From assembly GCF_002160495.1 (NCBI RefSeq), contig NZ_NFKR01000020.1:1-49015 (forward strand): DNA of 49,015 nucleotides, read 5' to 3'. Positions 33,720-44,393 of this stretch are shown here, piece after piece. The notes below the pieces were generated by a model, which was given only the letters and a program-made list of their open reading frames with translations, ran no database searches and was not told where the DNA came from. The position numbers and the translations under genes were made by a program. The stretch is from Erysipelatoclostridium sp. An173. GTDB lineage: Bacteria; Bacillota_I; Bacilli_A; Erysipelotrichales; Coprobacillaceae. Each line of letters starts with the position of its first letter. Within the stretch, counting starts at the first letter, position 1.

Positions 33720-33748
33720 AAAATCCCGCTTATTTAGCGGGATTTTAT
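33720..33748 (+). terminator. terminator after the MIF-like gene
   Basis: AAATCCCGC and GCGGGATTT pair perfectly across TTATTTA, followed by TATTAAAT. Confidence 0.88.
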
Positions 33749-33872
33749 TAAATATTTGGTTTTTATAATAATATTAGAGAAAAACTTTTATAATTTTTTA
33801 TTTTTCTCTTTACTTTTTGTAAAATATTATATATAATCTTTCTTGCGTTAAGCGAAAAATCTATTTTAATGT

Positions 33873-33949
33873 GGCGGACGTGGTGAAGTGGTTAACACAC
33901 CAGATTGTGGCTCTGGCATGCGTGGGTTCGATCCCCATCGTCCGCCCCA
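33873..33949 (+). tRNA. tRNA-His(GUG)
   Basis: The anticodon loop TTGTGGC gives anticodon GTG. The acceptor stem GCGGACG/CGTCCGC is preceded by the extra G(-1) that pairs with discriminator C73, the hallmark of tRNA-His, and CCA is encoded. The T-loop TTCGATC is standard. Confidence 0.96.
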
Positions 33950-34304
33950 TTTATATAGGGCATATATGATTTTATAATAGAAGTAAGATTAACACACTAT
34001 ATAAAATTTAATACTCGCTTAAAATTAAATGTTATAGATAAAGTTTATTATTTATAATTTAAAGGCGAAATAAAAACTAGAAATTACTATGGTTTCTAGT
34101 TTTATTATTTTATAAACCAATATTTTATAAAATATACTATTGTAAGAAAATAACATAATTAAACCATATGTAAAAAGGGTAATTATGTTTTTTATACGGT
34201 AAAGTTATTGATAAATAAAAAATGGCTCTATAATTTAAACGAAGATTTATAAATACTCTGTTTAAATTATAGGACCAAAAATCATCGATTATTCAACGAT
34301 GATT
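33950..34304. repeat. gene-free stretch with four consecutive hairpins
   Basis: No credible gene is seen. Hairpins are AAAACTAGAAA/TTTCTAGTTTT (34073-34083, 34093-34103), ACATAATT/AATTATGT followed by TTTTTTAT (34153-34160, 34181-34188), a perfect 13-bp inverted repeat CTATAATTTAAAC/GTTTAAATTATAG (34228-34240, 34260-34272), and ATCATCG/CGATGAT (around 34280-34302). The first two resemble plus-strand terminators and the last would end the WYL gene on the minus strand. The 13-bp pair is unexplained. Confidence 0.6.
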
Positions 34305-35366
34305 TTATATTCGATAAATCGTATACATTCTTTGAATTTCATCTTTCAATTTATCTCTAAGTTCAATTGGTTTTAAAACCTCAACATGACTAGCTATTTG
34401 TAATAGATTTGTAAGTAGATCATTATCATTATTAACGTCATTAATTGAAACTTCAATAAATTGATGAAATTGTTCAATCTGGCTAATATTATTTTTAAAA
34501 TATAGTGCTAATTTTTCAAAAATATCAGTATTACCTAAATATACACGTAATTTTAGGTTGATTTTGTTTTTAGTATCAAGTTTTAATGGATCGTTTTTTT
34601 GCCATGTTTTTGTTTTAAAAGCTTCCATTTTATTTTGAATATTTTTTGGACAGTAACAAATTTTTAAATCAGTAATTCTATCTAAACAATAATATTTTAA
34701 TTCAAAATCGGCATCCTTTGTATATTGATAGCCAGAAACATAAACTAAATCATTTTTTAGTTCAATATTTGTCGGATATAACAATATTGATCGGGAATTA
34801 ACAGTATCAGTTAGTTTATTGTTAATGATATTATACTCTAAGCATTTAAAATCTAGACATGAATGACTATTAATGGCATTGATTATTAATTCTAGATTAC
34901 TGTAAATTGAATTATCATTAGTACTATTTATGTTATCTAATAGATGATAATGATTAATACGGTATATCGAACTATCAGATAAAACTTTTTCAATTAGTTT
35001 AGGTTCTTCTTGATTTTCTAAATATGATATTTTATTTAATAGGTTGGCTAATAAAATAAGTTGCGCATCACTATAAAATGGCTTTTCTACGTAAGAACCT
35101 TTTTTTTGTTTCGTTACATAGTTTATCTTACCACCACTATTACTTTCAAAAGGTTGAATTAGTATATCATTGTAAACATTAATTAGATTATCAAATGTTT
35201 TAATTGATTCAATATCTGATTTAATTGTATTTCCTGAAACAGAAGCACTAATAGAACTGATTCTTGAAATCAACTCATCTCGTGATAGAGCATGATTTTG
35301 ATCGGTTAATCTTTTTAATAGGTATTGAATTAATAAAATTCTAGTTCCGTTGCTAATTTCTCCCAT
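34305..35366 (-). CDS. WYL-domain transcriptional regulator
   Basis: The N-terminal ~60 residues form a winged helix (IQYLLKRLTDQNHALSRDELISRI). The middle segment, about residues 145-240, matches a WYL-like ligand domain, including YPTNIELKNDLVYVSGYQY, and a C-terminal WCX-like extension ends in SHVEVLKPIELRDKL. WYL regulators respond to nucleotides, DNA damage or unknown signals. GGAGGGAAGAAA precedes ATG. Its targets are unknown. It is 353 residues, normal for the family. Confidence 0.8.
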   Translation of the reverse strand: MGEISNGTRILLIQYLLKRLTDQNHALSRDELISRISSISASVSGNTIKSDIESIKTFDNLINVYNDILIQPFESNSGGKINYVTKQKKGSYVEKPFYSDAQLILLANLLNKISYLENQEEPKLIEKVLSDSSIYRINHYHLLDNINSTNDNSIYSNLELIINAINSHSCLDFKCLEYNIINNKLTDTVNSRSILLYPTNIELKNDLVYVSGYQYTKDADFELKYYCLDRITDLKICYCPKNIQNKMEAFKTKTWQKNDPLKLDTKNKINLKLRVYLGNTDIFEKLALYFKNNISQIEQFHQFIEVSINDVNNDNDLLTNLLQIASHVEVLKPIELRDKLKDEIQRMYTIYRI

Positions 35367-35564
35367 TTTCTTCCCTCCTTGATTTATTTTACTTTATCTT
35401 GCAAAATATGTAAAATCGCAAACTTAAAATAAGATTAATTATTTGTTATTAAAAATATATTATTTAAATAAATTTGTAATTTTTTGAAAACAAATGTAAA
35501 AAAATGTATTTTATGTGTGATTTTATAGGAAGAAGAACATATTTTAGGAGTTTAATCATAAATA

Positions 35565-35596
35565 AAAAGTATAAAGAAAACAATCTTTATACTTTT
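35565..35596 (-). terminator. terminator of the 114-residue protein gene
   Basis: AAAAGTATAAAG and CTTTATACTTTT pair perfectly across an 8-nt loop and are followed on the reverse strand by TATTTATG. It overlaps the stop codon. Confidence 0.82.
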
Positions 35597-35939
35597 AGCT
35601 AAGTAATTCAGAAACCTCAGTTTCAAAATTACTAGAATTATAAGTACTGTAATATGTCGTATAGATTTCCTGACAATCATCATTATCAATGATTGTCATA
35701 ACGAATTCATATTCATAACATAATTCCATAATATTTTGCATGCCTTGAAATGTGATATCGTAATGTTGATAGTTGTCATTTTCAATATTGATTTCTAACT
35801 TAGCACGATCTGGATAAATATCCCAATCAATTAAAGAACCATCGACGTTCCAGTCAATCAAAATAAAAGAAAGAGGGTCAATAATGGCATCATCTAACTG
35901 ATCTTTTGCCCTAATGGTAATATATAATTTACTAAACAT
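35595..35939 (-). CDS. uncharacterised acidic protein
   Basis: A 114-residue, strongly acidic protein that I do not recognise. It alternates beta-like stretches (SKLYITIRAKD, KLEINIENDNYQHYDITFQG, EFVMTIIDNDD) and has no signal peptide, membrane segment or Cys motif. CGGAGGAAA precedes ATG on the reverse strand. It has its own terminator and lies between the WYL regulator and the DUF218 gene, both on the same strand but well separated. The size and acidity resemble immunity proteins, but no toxin gene is near. Confidence 0.6.
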   Translation of the reverse strand: MFSKLYITIRAKDQLDDAIIDPLSFILIDWNVDGSLIDWDIYPDRAKLEINIENDNYQHYDITFQGMQNIMELCYEYEFVMTIIDNDDCQEIYTTYYSTYNSSNFETEVSELLS

Positions 35940-36006
35940 AGATTTTCCTCCGTAAAAATATTATATCAAAGTAAATTTTATATAAATATGGGAACATTTT
36001 GGAAAT

Positions 36007-36801
36007 TTAAGATAAAAGAATATCTTTTAAACAGCCGAAAAACTCTCTTAAATAATAGTGTGGTGCAGTATCATCTCTTTCTTTAGCAGCATATGTATGG
36101 GCTGTTAAATTATGTTTATTTGCAAGCAGTTTACTTCGAAAACAGTGGAAACCATTAGTAATAATTACAACATCATAATCTTTATTTGTTTTTTCTTCAA
36201 TAATTTCTTTACTATAAATAATATTTTCATTTGTATTAGTACTTTTATCTTCGGTAATAATAAGTGATTCATCAATACCTTTTTCTACTAAATAATCTTT
36301 CATTGCTTTGGCTTCGCTTATATTTTCGCCATCGCCTTGACCGCCACTAACAATAATTTTAGTGTTAGGAAATTTTTGATGATATTGTAAAGCTGCTTCT
36401 AATCGATAGCGAAGTAATGGTGAAGGTGATGAACCATTTAATCTAGCTCCTAGAACAATTACATAATCACATTCATGATTATATTTATTGTTAGATTCAT
36501 AAATAATTAAGCTTTCAATTACTACAAATATTGAAATTCCTAAAATTAAAATAGCTTTGATACTGTAATTTACCCCCTTGGGTAAATTAGATAAAATACT
36601 AACTTTATTTTTTAGTTCATAAAAACTATAAAAACCAGTAATTATTGAAAAAATAGGGTAAATAAAATAAGCAGTTATAAATCTAGAATTAATTACTAAG
36701 ATTATAAAATAAATGATTGAAATTATACTCAAAGTAATTAATAAATAATCAAATATTCGACAATTCTTTATCATATTGTTTAAAAAACTCCTTTTTATCA
36801 T
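36007..36801 (-). CDS. DUF218/YdcF-SanA-like membrane protein
   Basis: Four hydrophobic segments occupy about residues 15-110, followed by a DUF218 domain: CDYVIVLGARLNGSSPSPLLRYRL, then IIVSGGQGDGENISEA and ITEDKSTNTNENIIYSK. The family is tied to envelope processes and vancomycin sensitivity (SanA) in Enterobacteria; biochemistry is uncertain. The start is unsure: ATG 36801 has no ribosome-binding site, while AAAGGAG lies 13 nt before in-frame ATG 36774, which may be the true start. Confidence 0.82.
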   Translation of the reverse strand: MIKRSFLNNMIKNCRIFDYLLITLSIISIIYFIILVINSRFITAYFIYPIFSIITGFYSFYELKNKVSILSNLPKGVNYSIKAILILGISIFVVIESLIIYESNNKYNHECDYVIVLGARLNGSSPSPLLRYRLEAALQYHQKFPNTKIIVSGGQGDGENISEAKAMKDYLVEKGIDESLIITEDKSTNTNENIIYSKEIIEEKTNKDYDVVIITNGFHCFRSKLLANKHNLTAHTYAAKERDDTAPHYYLREFFGCLKDILLS

Positions 36802-36844
36802 TCTATCATAAATATTTAAAGAAATTTCTTAAAAATATTTAAAA

Positions 36845-36874
36845 TTGCACTAATTTATTACTTAGTAGTATAAT
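36845..36874 (+). promoter_or_regulatory. promoter of the aldo/keto reductase pair
   Basis: TTGCAC (36845-36850) and TATAAT (36869-36874) with an 18-bp spacer, 27 bp before the start codon. Confidence 0.75.
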
Positions 36875-36901
36875 AAAAGTATGTTGTAGGAGGAAATAAT
36901 A

Positions 36902-38026
36902 GTGAAAGTTAAAAGATTTGAAAAATTAGGAATTGAACCATCATTATTAGGATTTGGATGTATGCGTTTTCCATTAACTGAAGATGGTAAGATTAATGAA
37001 GCAGAAGCTGAAAAAATGATTGATAAAGCAATCGCTTCAGGGGTAACATATATTGATACTGCTTATCCATATCATAATGGCGATAGTGAACCTTTTGTTG
37101 GTAAAGTATTAAAAAAATATCGTCGTGATAGTTTCTTTTTGGCAACAAAATTACCAGTATGGAAGGTTAATAGTCAAGAAGAGGCTTTAAAGATTTTTGA
37201 AGATCAGTTAAAAAGATTAGATGTTGAATATGTTGACTTCTATTTATTACATGCTTTAGATAGTGAAAAATGGCAAAAAGTAATCGAATATGATTTGATT
37301 GGGATGTGTGAAAAATTAAGAGAAGCTGGAAAAATTCGTTATTTAGGATTTAGTTTTCATGATGAATATCCTGTATTTAAAGAAATTTTGGAATATCATA
37401 ATTGGGATTTTTGTCAGTTACAATTAAATTATATGGATATGGATATTCAAGCTGGTATGAAAGGATATCAGTTAGCTGAAAAAATGCAAATACCAATTGT
37501 AGTTATGGAACCGATTAAAGGTGGTTCTTTGGCTAATTTACCAAAAGATATTGCTCAAAAATTCTTAGATTATAATCCTGATGCTAGTATTTCATCATGG
37601 GCATTACGTTATGTAGCTAGTTTGTCAAATGTTAAAGTAGTTTTAAGTGGAATGTCAACTTACGATCAAGTACTTGATAATTTGAAGACATTTGAAAATT
37701 TTGAATATTTAAATCAAGATGAATTAATGTTGATTCAAGAAGTTCGTGATACTTTAAAAGCTCGTATGAAAAACGGATGTACTGGATGTAGTTACTGTAT
37801 GCCATGTCCTTTTGGTGTCGATATTCCTAGCAATTTTAAATACTGGAATAATGCATTTGTTTATGATAGCCATGAACAATTCAAGGATAAACTAGCAAGC
37901 ATGAAACCAGAAGCTAAAGCTGAAAACTGTCGTAAGTGTGGTAAGTGTGAAAAACTATGTCCACAACAACTTTCAATTCGTGATGATTTACAAAAAGTTT
38001 CTGAATATTTAAATTCTGATAATTAA
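36902..38026 (+). CDS. aldo/keto reductase with C-terminal 4Fe-4S domain
   Basis: The N-terminal ~280 residues form an aldo/keto reductase barrel, with the catalytic Asp-Tyr in YIDTAYPYHNG and Lys in ATKLPVW. The C-terminal ~90 residues carry two cysteine clusters, GCTGCSYCMPCPFGVDIP and CRKCGKCEKLCPQQ, for iron-sulfur binding. Such fused reductases are frequent in anaerobes and may take electrons from ferredoxin-like partners. The GTG start follows GGAGGAAATAATA. A second reductase gene follows after 23 nt. Confidence 0.9.
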   Translation: MKVKRFEKLGIEPSLLGFGCMRFPLTEDGKINEAEAEKMIDKAIASGVTYIDTAYPYHNGDSEPFVGKVLKKYRRDSFFLATKLPVWKVNSQEEALKIFEDQLKRLDVEYVDFYLLHALDSEKWQKVIEYDLIGMCEKLREAGKIRYLGFSFHDEYPVFKEILEYHNWDFCQLQLNYMDMDIQAGMKGYQLAEKMQIPIVVMEPIKGGSLANLPKDIAQKFLDYNPDASISSWALRYVASLSNVKVVLSGMSTYDQVLDNLKTFENFEYLNQDELMLIQEVRDTLKARMKNGCTGCSYCMPCPFGVDIPSNFKYWNNAFVYDSHEQFKDKLASMKPEAKAENCRKCGKCEKLCPQQLSIRDDLQKVSEYLNSDN

Positions 38027-38049
38027 AAATAATATAAAAGGAGTTTATT

Positions 38050-38970
38050 ATGGAATATTATCAATTACCAAAAACAGATTTAAAGGTCTCAAAGATTGCT
38101 TTAGGATGTATGCGAATTGCTGATAAAAGCGTTGAAGAAGTTGAAGAGCTAATTGCTACAGCTTTAGATTTAGGCATTAATTTCTTTGATCATGCTGATA
38201 TTTATGGTGGGGGAAAATCTGAAGAATTATTTGGAGCAGTTTTAAAAAAACATCCTGAATATCGTGAAAAGATGATTATTCAAACTAAATGTGCCATTGT
38301 TCCAGGTAAACGTTATGATTTTTCTAAAGAACATATCATTAATAGTGTTAATGAATCGTTAAAAAGATTGAATTGCGATTATGTTGATATTTTATTATTG
38401 CATCGACCTGATGCATTATGTGATCCTCAAGAAGTGGCTGAAGCTTTTGATGAATTGTATGAAAGTAAAAAAGTAAGATATTTTGGTGTTTCTAATCATA
38501 CGCCATATCAAATCAAATTATTACAAAAGTATTCAAAATATCCAATCATCATTAATCAATTACAACTTTCAATTGTTCATTCTGTTATGATTGATTCAGG
38601 ATTAAATATGAATATGAAAGAAGATTGGGCTCAAGATAAAGATGGTGGCGTTTTAGATTTTTGTCGTTTAAATGATATCACTATTCAACCATGGAGTGTT
38701 ATTCAGGCTTCTTGGGCTGAAGGAACATTTATTGATAATCCTGATTACGCTAAATTAAATCAGGAGTTAGAAAAATTAGCTAATGAATACCATGTTAGTA
38801 AAACGGCTATTGCTATTGCCTGGATATTACGTCATCCAGCTAATATGCAGCCTATTGTTGGAACAACTTCACCAGTTCATTTAAAAGAAAGTGTAGAGGC
38901 TATAAATGTTAAACTAACTAGACAACAATGGTATGATTTATATTTAGCTAGTGATAAACCATTACCATAG
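38050..38970 (+). CDS. aldo/keto reductase (YdhF-like)
   Basis: The 306-residue NADPH-type reductase lacks the iron-sulfur tail of its neighbour. The catalytic Asp-Tyr is in FFDHADIYGGGKSEE, the Lys in IIQTKCAI and the His in ILLLHRPDAL. The C-terminal cofactor block is IAIAWILRHPANMQPIVGTTSP. AAAGGAG lies before ATG. Co-transcription with a second, different reductase suggests sequential or alternative reduction of related aldehydes or ketones; the substrates are unknown. Confidence 0.9.
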   Translation: MEYYQLPKTDLKVSKIALGCMRIADKSVEEVEELIATALDLGINFFDHADIYGGGKSEELFGAVLKKHPEYREKMIIQTKCAIVPGKRYDFSKEHIINSVNESLKRLNCDYVDILLLHRPDALCDPQEVAEAFDELYESKKVRYFGVSNHTPYQIKLLQKYSKYPIIINQLQLSIVHSVMIDSGLNMNMKEDWAQDKDGGVLDFCRLNDITIQPWSVIQASWAEGTFIDNPDYAKLNQELEKLANEYHVSKTAIAIAWILRHPANMQPIVGTTSPVHLKESVEAINVKLTRQQWYDLYLASDKPLP

Positions 38971-39001
38971 ATTTTGGTTTTATGCTTTAACACACTAAAT
39001 A

Positions 39002-39028
39002 AAAAAGAAGCGATGCTTCTTTTTTTAT

Positions 39029-39030
<2 letters not shown>
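39002..39030. terminator. bidirectional terminator
   Basis: AAGAAGC and GCTTCTT pair across GAT with an A-run before and a T-run after, between the reductase pair and the convergent GH1 gene. Confidence 0.85.
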
Positions 39031-40574
<1,544 letters not shown>

Positions 40575-40600
40575 TTATATTTTATATCTAATTATTCTAT

Positions 40601-41482
40601 TTATCTATCATTGAAGTGTTGTTGCATCTTTGATAATAGCTTTTCAGCAATAGGTGTAAATACTTGATATTTTTTCCAGATAATATACATATTAGTTTTT
40701 AATTCTGGTTTTAGTACTCGAAAACAAAGCTCACTATTTTCACTAGTATCGACGATTTTATCAAAACTTAATGCGTAGCCAAATCCTTCTTTGACCATGA
40801 TAGAAGCGTTATAAATAAGGTCAAAAGTTGCTACAATGTGTAGTTGATCTAATTTTTCTTTAAATAACTTTGGATAATCTTCAGTGATTCCTTGTCTTGA
40901 TACAATTAAAGGTAGATCAATTAAATCTTCGATAGTGATATATTCTTTTTTTGCTAGTGGGCTATCTTTACGCATAATAACTCCCCAAGTATCACTGGTA
41001 GGTATTTTAATATAGTTATACTTAGATAAATCTACTTCTTGAACAATTATGGCAAAATCTAATAAACCTCGATCTAGTCTTTCAGCGATAACTTCAGTAT
41101 TACCACTGTATAAATGAAATTTTACATTTGGGTATTGAAGCTGTAAATCTTTAGCAGCTGTTGCAAAATAGCTAAATGATTCAGATTCAGCAGCACCAAT
41201 ATAGATATCGCCACCAGTAATATCATCTAATGCCTGGAATTCTTCCATCGTTTTATCAACCATGCTTAAAATATCTTCAGCTCTTTTTCTTAAAAGAAGA
41301 CCTTCGTCAGTTAATTTAATACTATAATTACTGCGGATAAATAACTTTTTACCAATTTCTTCTTCTAATTGCTTTATTTGTTTAGATAAGGTAGGTTGGG
41401 TTACATGAAGATATTTTGCAGCTCTAGTCATATTTTCTTCTCTTGCGATTGCTAGAAAATAACGTAAAACTCTTATTTCCAT
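40601..41482 (-). CDS. LysR-family transcriptional regulator
   Basis: The N-terminal winged helix is intact (MEIRVLRYFLAIAREENMTRAAKYLHVTQPTLSKQIKQLE, read from the gene in two pieces: residues 1-20 and 21-40), followed by a periplasmic-binding-protein-like effector domain starting ITGGDIYIGAAESE. ATG 41482 follows AGAGGTGA. The gene precedes the GH1 gene by 95 bp and is divergent from the 41615 gene and flavoprotein, so both are possible targets. Length, 293 residues, is normal. Confidence 0.9.
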   Translation of the reverse strand: MEIRVLRYFLAIAREENMTRAAKYLHVTQPTLSKQIKQLEEEIGKKLFIRSNYSIKLTDEGLLLRKRAEDILSMVDKTMEEFQALDDITGGDIYIGAAESESFSYFATAAKDLQLQYPNVKFHLYSGNTEVIAERLDRGLLDFAIIVQEVDLSKYNYIKIPTSDTWGVIMRKDSPLAKKEYITIEDLIDLPLIVSRQGITEDYPKLFKEKLDQLHIVATFDLIYNASIMVKEGFGYALSFDKIVDTSENSELCFRVLKPELKTNMYIIWKKYQVFTPIAEKLLSKMQQHFNDR

Positions 41483-41614
41483 TTTAATCACCTCTATGTT
41501 TATTATACAGAAGATAATTATTCTTAAAAAGAATAACTTGATATAAATTATAAATATTAGACATTTTAATGACTGAAAATTAGAATGTTATTTAATTAAT
41601 AGGGGGTGATATTA

Positions 41615-41848
41615 TTGCCAGATTATTATGATCAAAATAGTTGTTTTATAGAAAATTTATTGGATGCTGGATGTGATCATGAAATGATTGAAAAATGTAA
41701 ATTATTGAAAAAAGCACAACAAATTGATTCGTTGATTTATGTTTTATCGAAACATCGAAATAAGCTTTTAGATAAATTGCATCAATATCATCGTCAAATT
41801 GATAGTTTGGATTATTTATTATGTAAATTAAAAAAAGATATTGAATAA
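41615..41848 (+). CDS. small helical protein, function unknown
   Basis: A 77-residue protein rich in Leu, Lys and His, probably two or three helices, with three Cys at scattered positions (CFIENLLDAGCDHEMIEKCK). I do not recognise a family. GGGGGTG (41602-41608) lies 6-8 nt before the TTG at 41615, which I prefer to an in-frame GTG at 41606 inside that site. It lies 58 bp upstream of the flavoprotein gene and is divergent from the LysR gene, so it may belong to that unit. Confidence 0.6.
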   Translation: MPDYYDQNSCFIENLLDAGCDHEMIEKCKLLKKAQQIDSLIYVLSKHRNKLLDKLHQYHRQIDSLDYLLCKLKKDIE

Positions 41849-41906
41849 AATAACTGTTCTATATCAATTAAATATAGTATTAATGAAAATAAATTGAGGA
41901 GCAAAG

Positions 41907-42504
41907 ATGAAGGTAATAGGAATAAACGGTAGTTCTAGAAAAGATAGTAATACTACAATACTTATTAAATATATTTTTAAAGAGTTAAATAAGGAAGGAA
42001 TAGAAACAGAATTAGTAACTCTCTATGACAAAAAAATCAATCCTTGTCGTGCCTGCTTTGCTTGTAATAGTAGAAAAAAATTGTGTTTATAAAGACGATT
42101 TTAATGATGTTTTTAACAAAATGATGACTGCTGATGGAATCATATTAGGCTCACCAGTATATATGGCTAATATATCTTCATCTATGCAGGCTTTATTAGA
42201 AAGAGCTGCAGTTGTATTGGATATGAATAAAGAAACCCTTTCAATTAAATATAAAGCAGGAGCATCCATCGTATCACTTCGACGTGGTGGTTTAAATGCA
42301 GTGGATGCAATGAATCATTTTTTCTTGAATCAGCAAATGATTATTGTTGGTTCAACATATTGGAATATGGTTTATGGTCAATTACCAGGTGATGTTGAAA
42401 CTGATTTAGAAGGAATCGAAAACATGAAAAATATTGGTCAGAATATGGCATATGTTTTAAAAAGGTTAAAAAAAAGTGATGGAAATGATTCAAAAAGAAT
42501 TTAA
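41907..42504 (+). pseudogene. NADPH-dependent FMN reductase / iron-sulfur flavoprotein, one frameshift
   Basis: The start MKVIGINGSSRKDSNTTIL is the flavodoxin-like FMN site, and CRACFACNSRK begins a Cys motif of the iron-sulfur flavoprotein type. The frame breaks at a run of seven A (42074-42080). With six A it would read NSRKNCVYKDDFNDVF, adding the last Cys, and run to 42504 (198 residues), including LGSPVYMANISSSMQALLERA. GAGGAGC precedes ATG. It may be a real mutation or an error in the A-run. LysR and the small gene upstream may control it. Confidence 0.88.
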
Positions 42505-42621
42505 AGGCTTAAAATTTTTTTGCTATAGATAAAAACTATAGTAAACCGATAAATTTTTATATTTTTCAAATAGTAATTAGCTTGTTAAAATATCCGGTAG
42601 ATATTATAGGAGGATGAATTA

Positions 42622-43740
42622 ATGAGTAACTTACAAATACCTTTTAAATATGATTTTGTCGGTAGTTTTTTACGACCAGAGAAATTAAAAAACGCTCGAA
42701 AAGAATTTGAGGCTGGTTCAATATCTTACGGTGAATTAAAAAATGTCGAAGATGAATGTATTATTGATTTGGTAACTAAAATAAAAAAACTAGGATATCA
42801 TGTTATTACTGATGGTGAATTTAGACGTGCTACTTGGCATTTAGATTTTATGTGGGATTTTGAAGGAGTAGGGCACTCTAAGACAAACACTGGTTTACCA
42901 TTTCATGATGAGGCAGCAATGATAGATGATACTTATTTAACTGGTAAAGTTAAATTAACACATGAACATTCATTTGTTGATCATTTTAGATTTATTAAAG
43001 CATTAGAAGATGAAAATACAGTAGCTAAGCAAACAATTCCTGCACCAGCTCAATTTTTAGCACAATTTATAATGCCTTTTAATAGAGAAAATACTGAAAA
43101 GTATTATTCAAGTGATGAAGAATTAATTAATGATATTGTTGCTGGTTATAAAAAGGTAATTGATGATTTGTATAATGCAGGATGTCGAAATTTACAATTT
43201 GATGATTGTACTTGGGGAATGATGGCTGATAAAACTGGTCATCTTGCATATGGAACTACTCCAGAAGGACTAAAAGAAATCCAAAAGATTCATAAAGATA
43301 TTAATAATAAGGTTATTGCTAATGCGCCAAAAGATATGGTCATTAGTATGCATGTTTGTAGAGGAAATTTCCATTCTACATATGCCAATAGTGGTGCCTA
43401 TGATCCAGTAGCCGATGTTTTATTTGGCAATCAAAATGTTGATGCATTTTATTTAGAATTTGATGATGAAAGATCTGGTGGATTTGCACCACTTGCAAAA
43501 GTATCTGGAGATAAAAAAGTTGTTTTAGGTTTAATTACAACAAAATCACCAGTTTTAGAAAATAAGGAAGAGATTATCGCTAGAATCAATGAGGCTAAAA
43601 AATATATTCCATTAGATAGACTATGCTTAAGTCCCCAATGTGGCTTTGCTTCTTGTGAAATTGGAAATAAACTAACTGAAAAACAGCAATGGGCAAAATT
43701 AGAGTTAGTTAAAGAAATAGCAGATGAAATTTGGAAATAA
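42622..43740 (+). CDS. cobalamin-independent methionine synthase-like protein (MetE C-terminal/YxjG type)
   Basis: The 372-residue single-barrel protein starts PFKYDFVGSFLRPEKLKNAR and has TDGEFRRATWHLDF. The zinc ligands are suggested by SMHVCRGNFHSTY, a Glu in FYLEFDDERSGG and LCLSPQCGFAS. YxjG-type proteins transfer methyl groups to homocysteine or related thiols from donors that are not fully settled. GGAGGATG precedes ATG. It is monocistronic with a terminator after it; no SAM riboswitch was recognised upstream. Confidence 0.87.
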   Translation: MSNLQIPFKYDFVGSFLRPEKLKNARKEFEAGSISYGELKNVEDECIIDLVTKIKKLGYHVITDGEFRRATWHLDFMWDFEGVGHSKTNTGLPFHDEAAMIDDTYLTGKVKLTHEHSFVDHFRFIKALEDENTVAKQTIPAPAQFLAQFIMPFNRENTEKYYSSDEELINDIVAGYKKVIDDLYNAGCRNLQFDDCTWGMMADKTGHLAYGTTPEGLKEIQKIHKDINNKVIANAPKDMVISMHVCRGNFHSTYANSGAYDPVADVLFGNQNVDAFYLEFDDERSGGFAPLAKVSGDKKVVLGLITTKSPVLENKEEIIARINEAKKYIPLDRLCLSPQCGFASCEIGNKLTEKQQWAKLELVKEIADEIWK

Positions 43741-43751
43741 TCTTAAAATAG

Positions 43752-43781
43752 GCAAAAGAAGGTCAAAGAGATCTTCTTTTT
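43752..43781 (+). terminator. terminator after the MetE-like gene
   Basis: AAGAAGGTC pairs with GATCTTCTT (one mismatch), followed by TTTTGTTT. Confidence 0.8.
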
Positions 43782-43883
43782 TGTTTATTAAAATTATACT
43801 AAAAGTAATTGAAGAGATTTAAAATAATATTATTGTTTGATAAAATAATTACATTAAAATATTACTATTATAAGGAAGATAAA

Positions 43884-44324
43884 ATGGAATTAAAATTTAT
43901 TACATCAAATGACAAAGAATGGCAAAAAGCAATAGAATATATCCAAAATTGTCCGTGGAAAGCTGGAAAATCATTAGCTAGTAAAATGATTAATAACTAT
44001 TTTAATGATTGGCAGCGTGTTTTGATTGTTTTAAAAGATAATAATATTATTGCTTTTTGTACATTTACTAAAGAAGATTGCATTAAAAATGTAAATTATA
44101 GACCATTTATTGGCTATATTTATGTTGATGAAAAATATCGAGGTTACCGATTAAGTAAAAAAATGATAGATAAGGCTATTGATTATGCAAGCAGTTTAGG
44201 ATTTATAGCAGTATATATAGTATCAGATCATGTAAATTTATATGAAAAATATGGCTTTAAAATATGTGATTATAAAGAAAATCGGCATGGAAAGATTGAA
44301 AAAATATATCAGAAAAAAATATAG
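43884..44324 (+). CDS. GNAT-family N-acetyltransferase
   Basis: A 146-residue protein with the acetyl-CoA loop GYIYVDEKYRGYRLSKKMIDKA and the late VNLYEKYGFKICDY block. ATG 43884 follows AAGGAAG; a longer frame from 43809 is hydrophobic noise with no ribosome-binding site. The substrate is not predictable. It lies in the accessory stretch with several damaged genes but is itself intact. Confidence 0.85.
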   Translation: MELKFITSNDKEWQKAIEYIQNCPWKAGKSLASKMINNYFNDWQRVLIVLKDNNIIAFCTFTKEDCIKNVNYRPFIGYIYVDEKYRGYRLSKKMIDKAIDYASSLGFIAVYIVSDHVNLYEKYGFKICDYKENRHGKIEKIYQKKI

Positions 44325-44393
44325 GAAGTTATTAATAAATGAATTAAAATAAATGATTTTTTAAAGAATATATTATCGTTTAAAGAGAAAAGT

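Noticed and set aside
42505-42621. SAM or cobalamin riboswitch before the MetE-like gene
   Set aside because: Only ~117 nt are available and no conserved core of these classes was seen; only a small CTATAG repeat is present.
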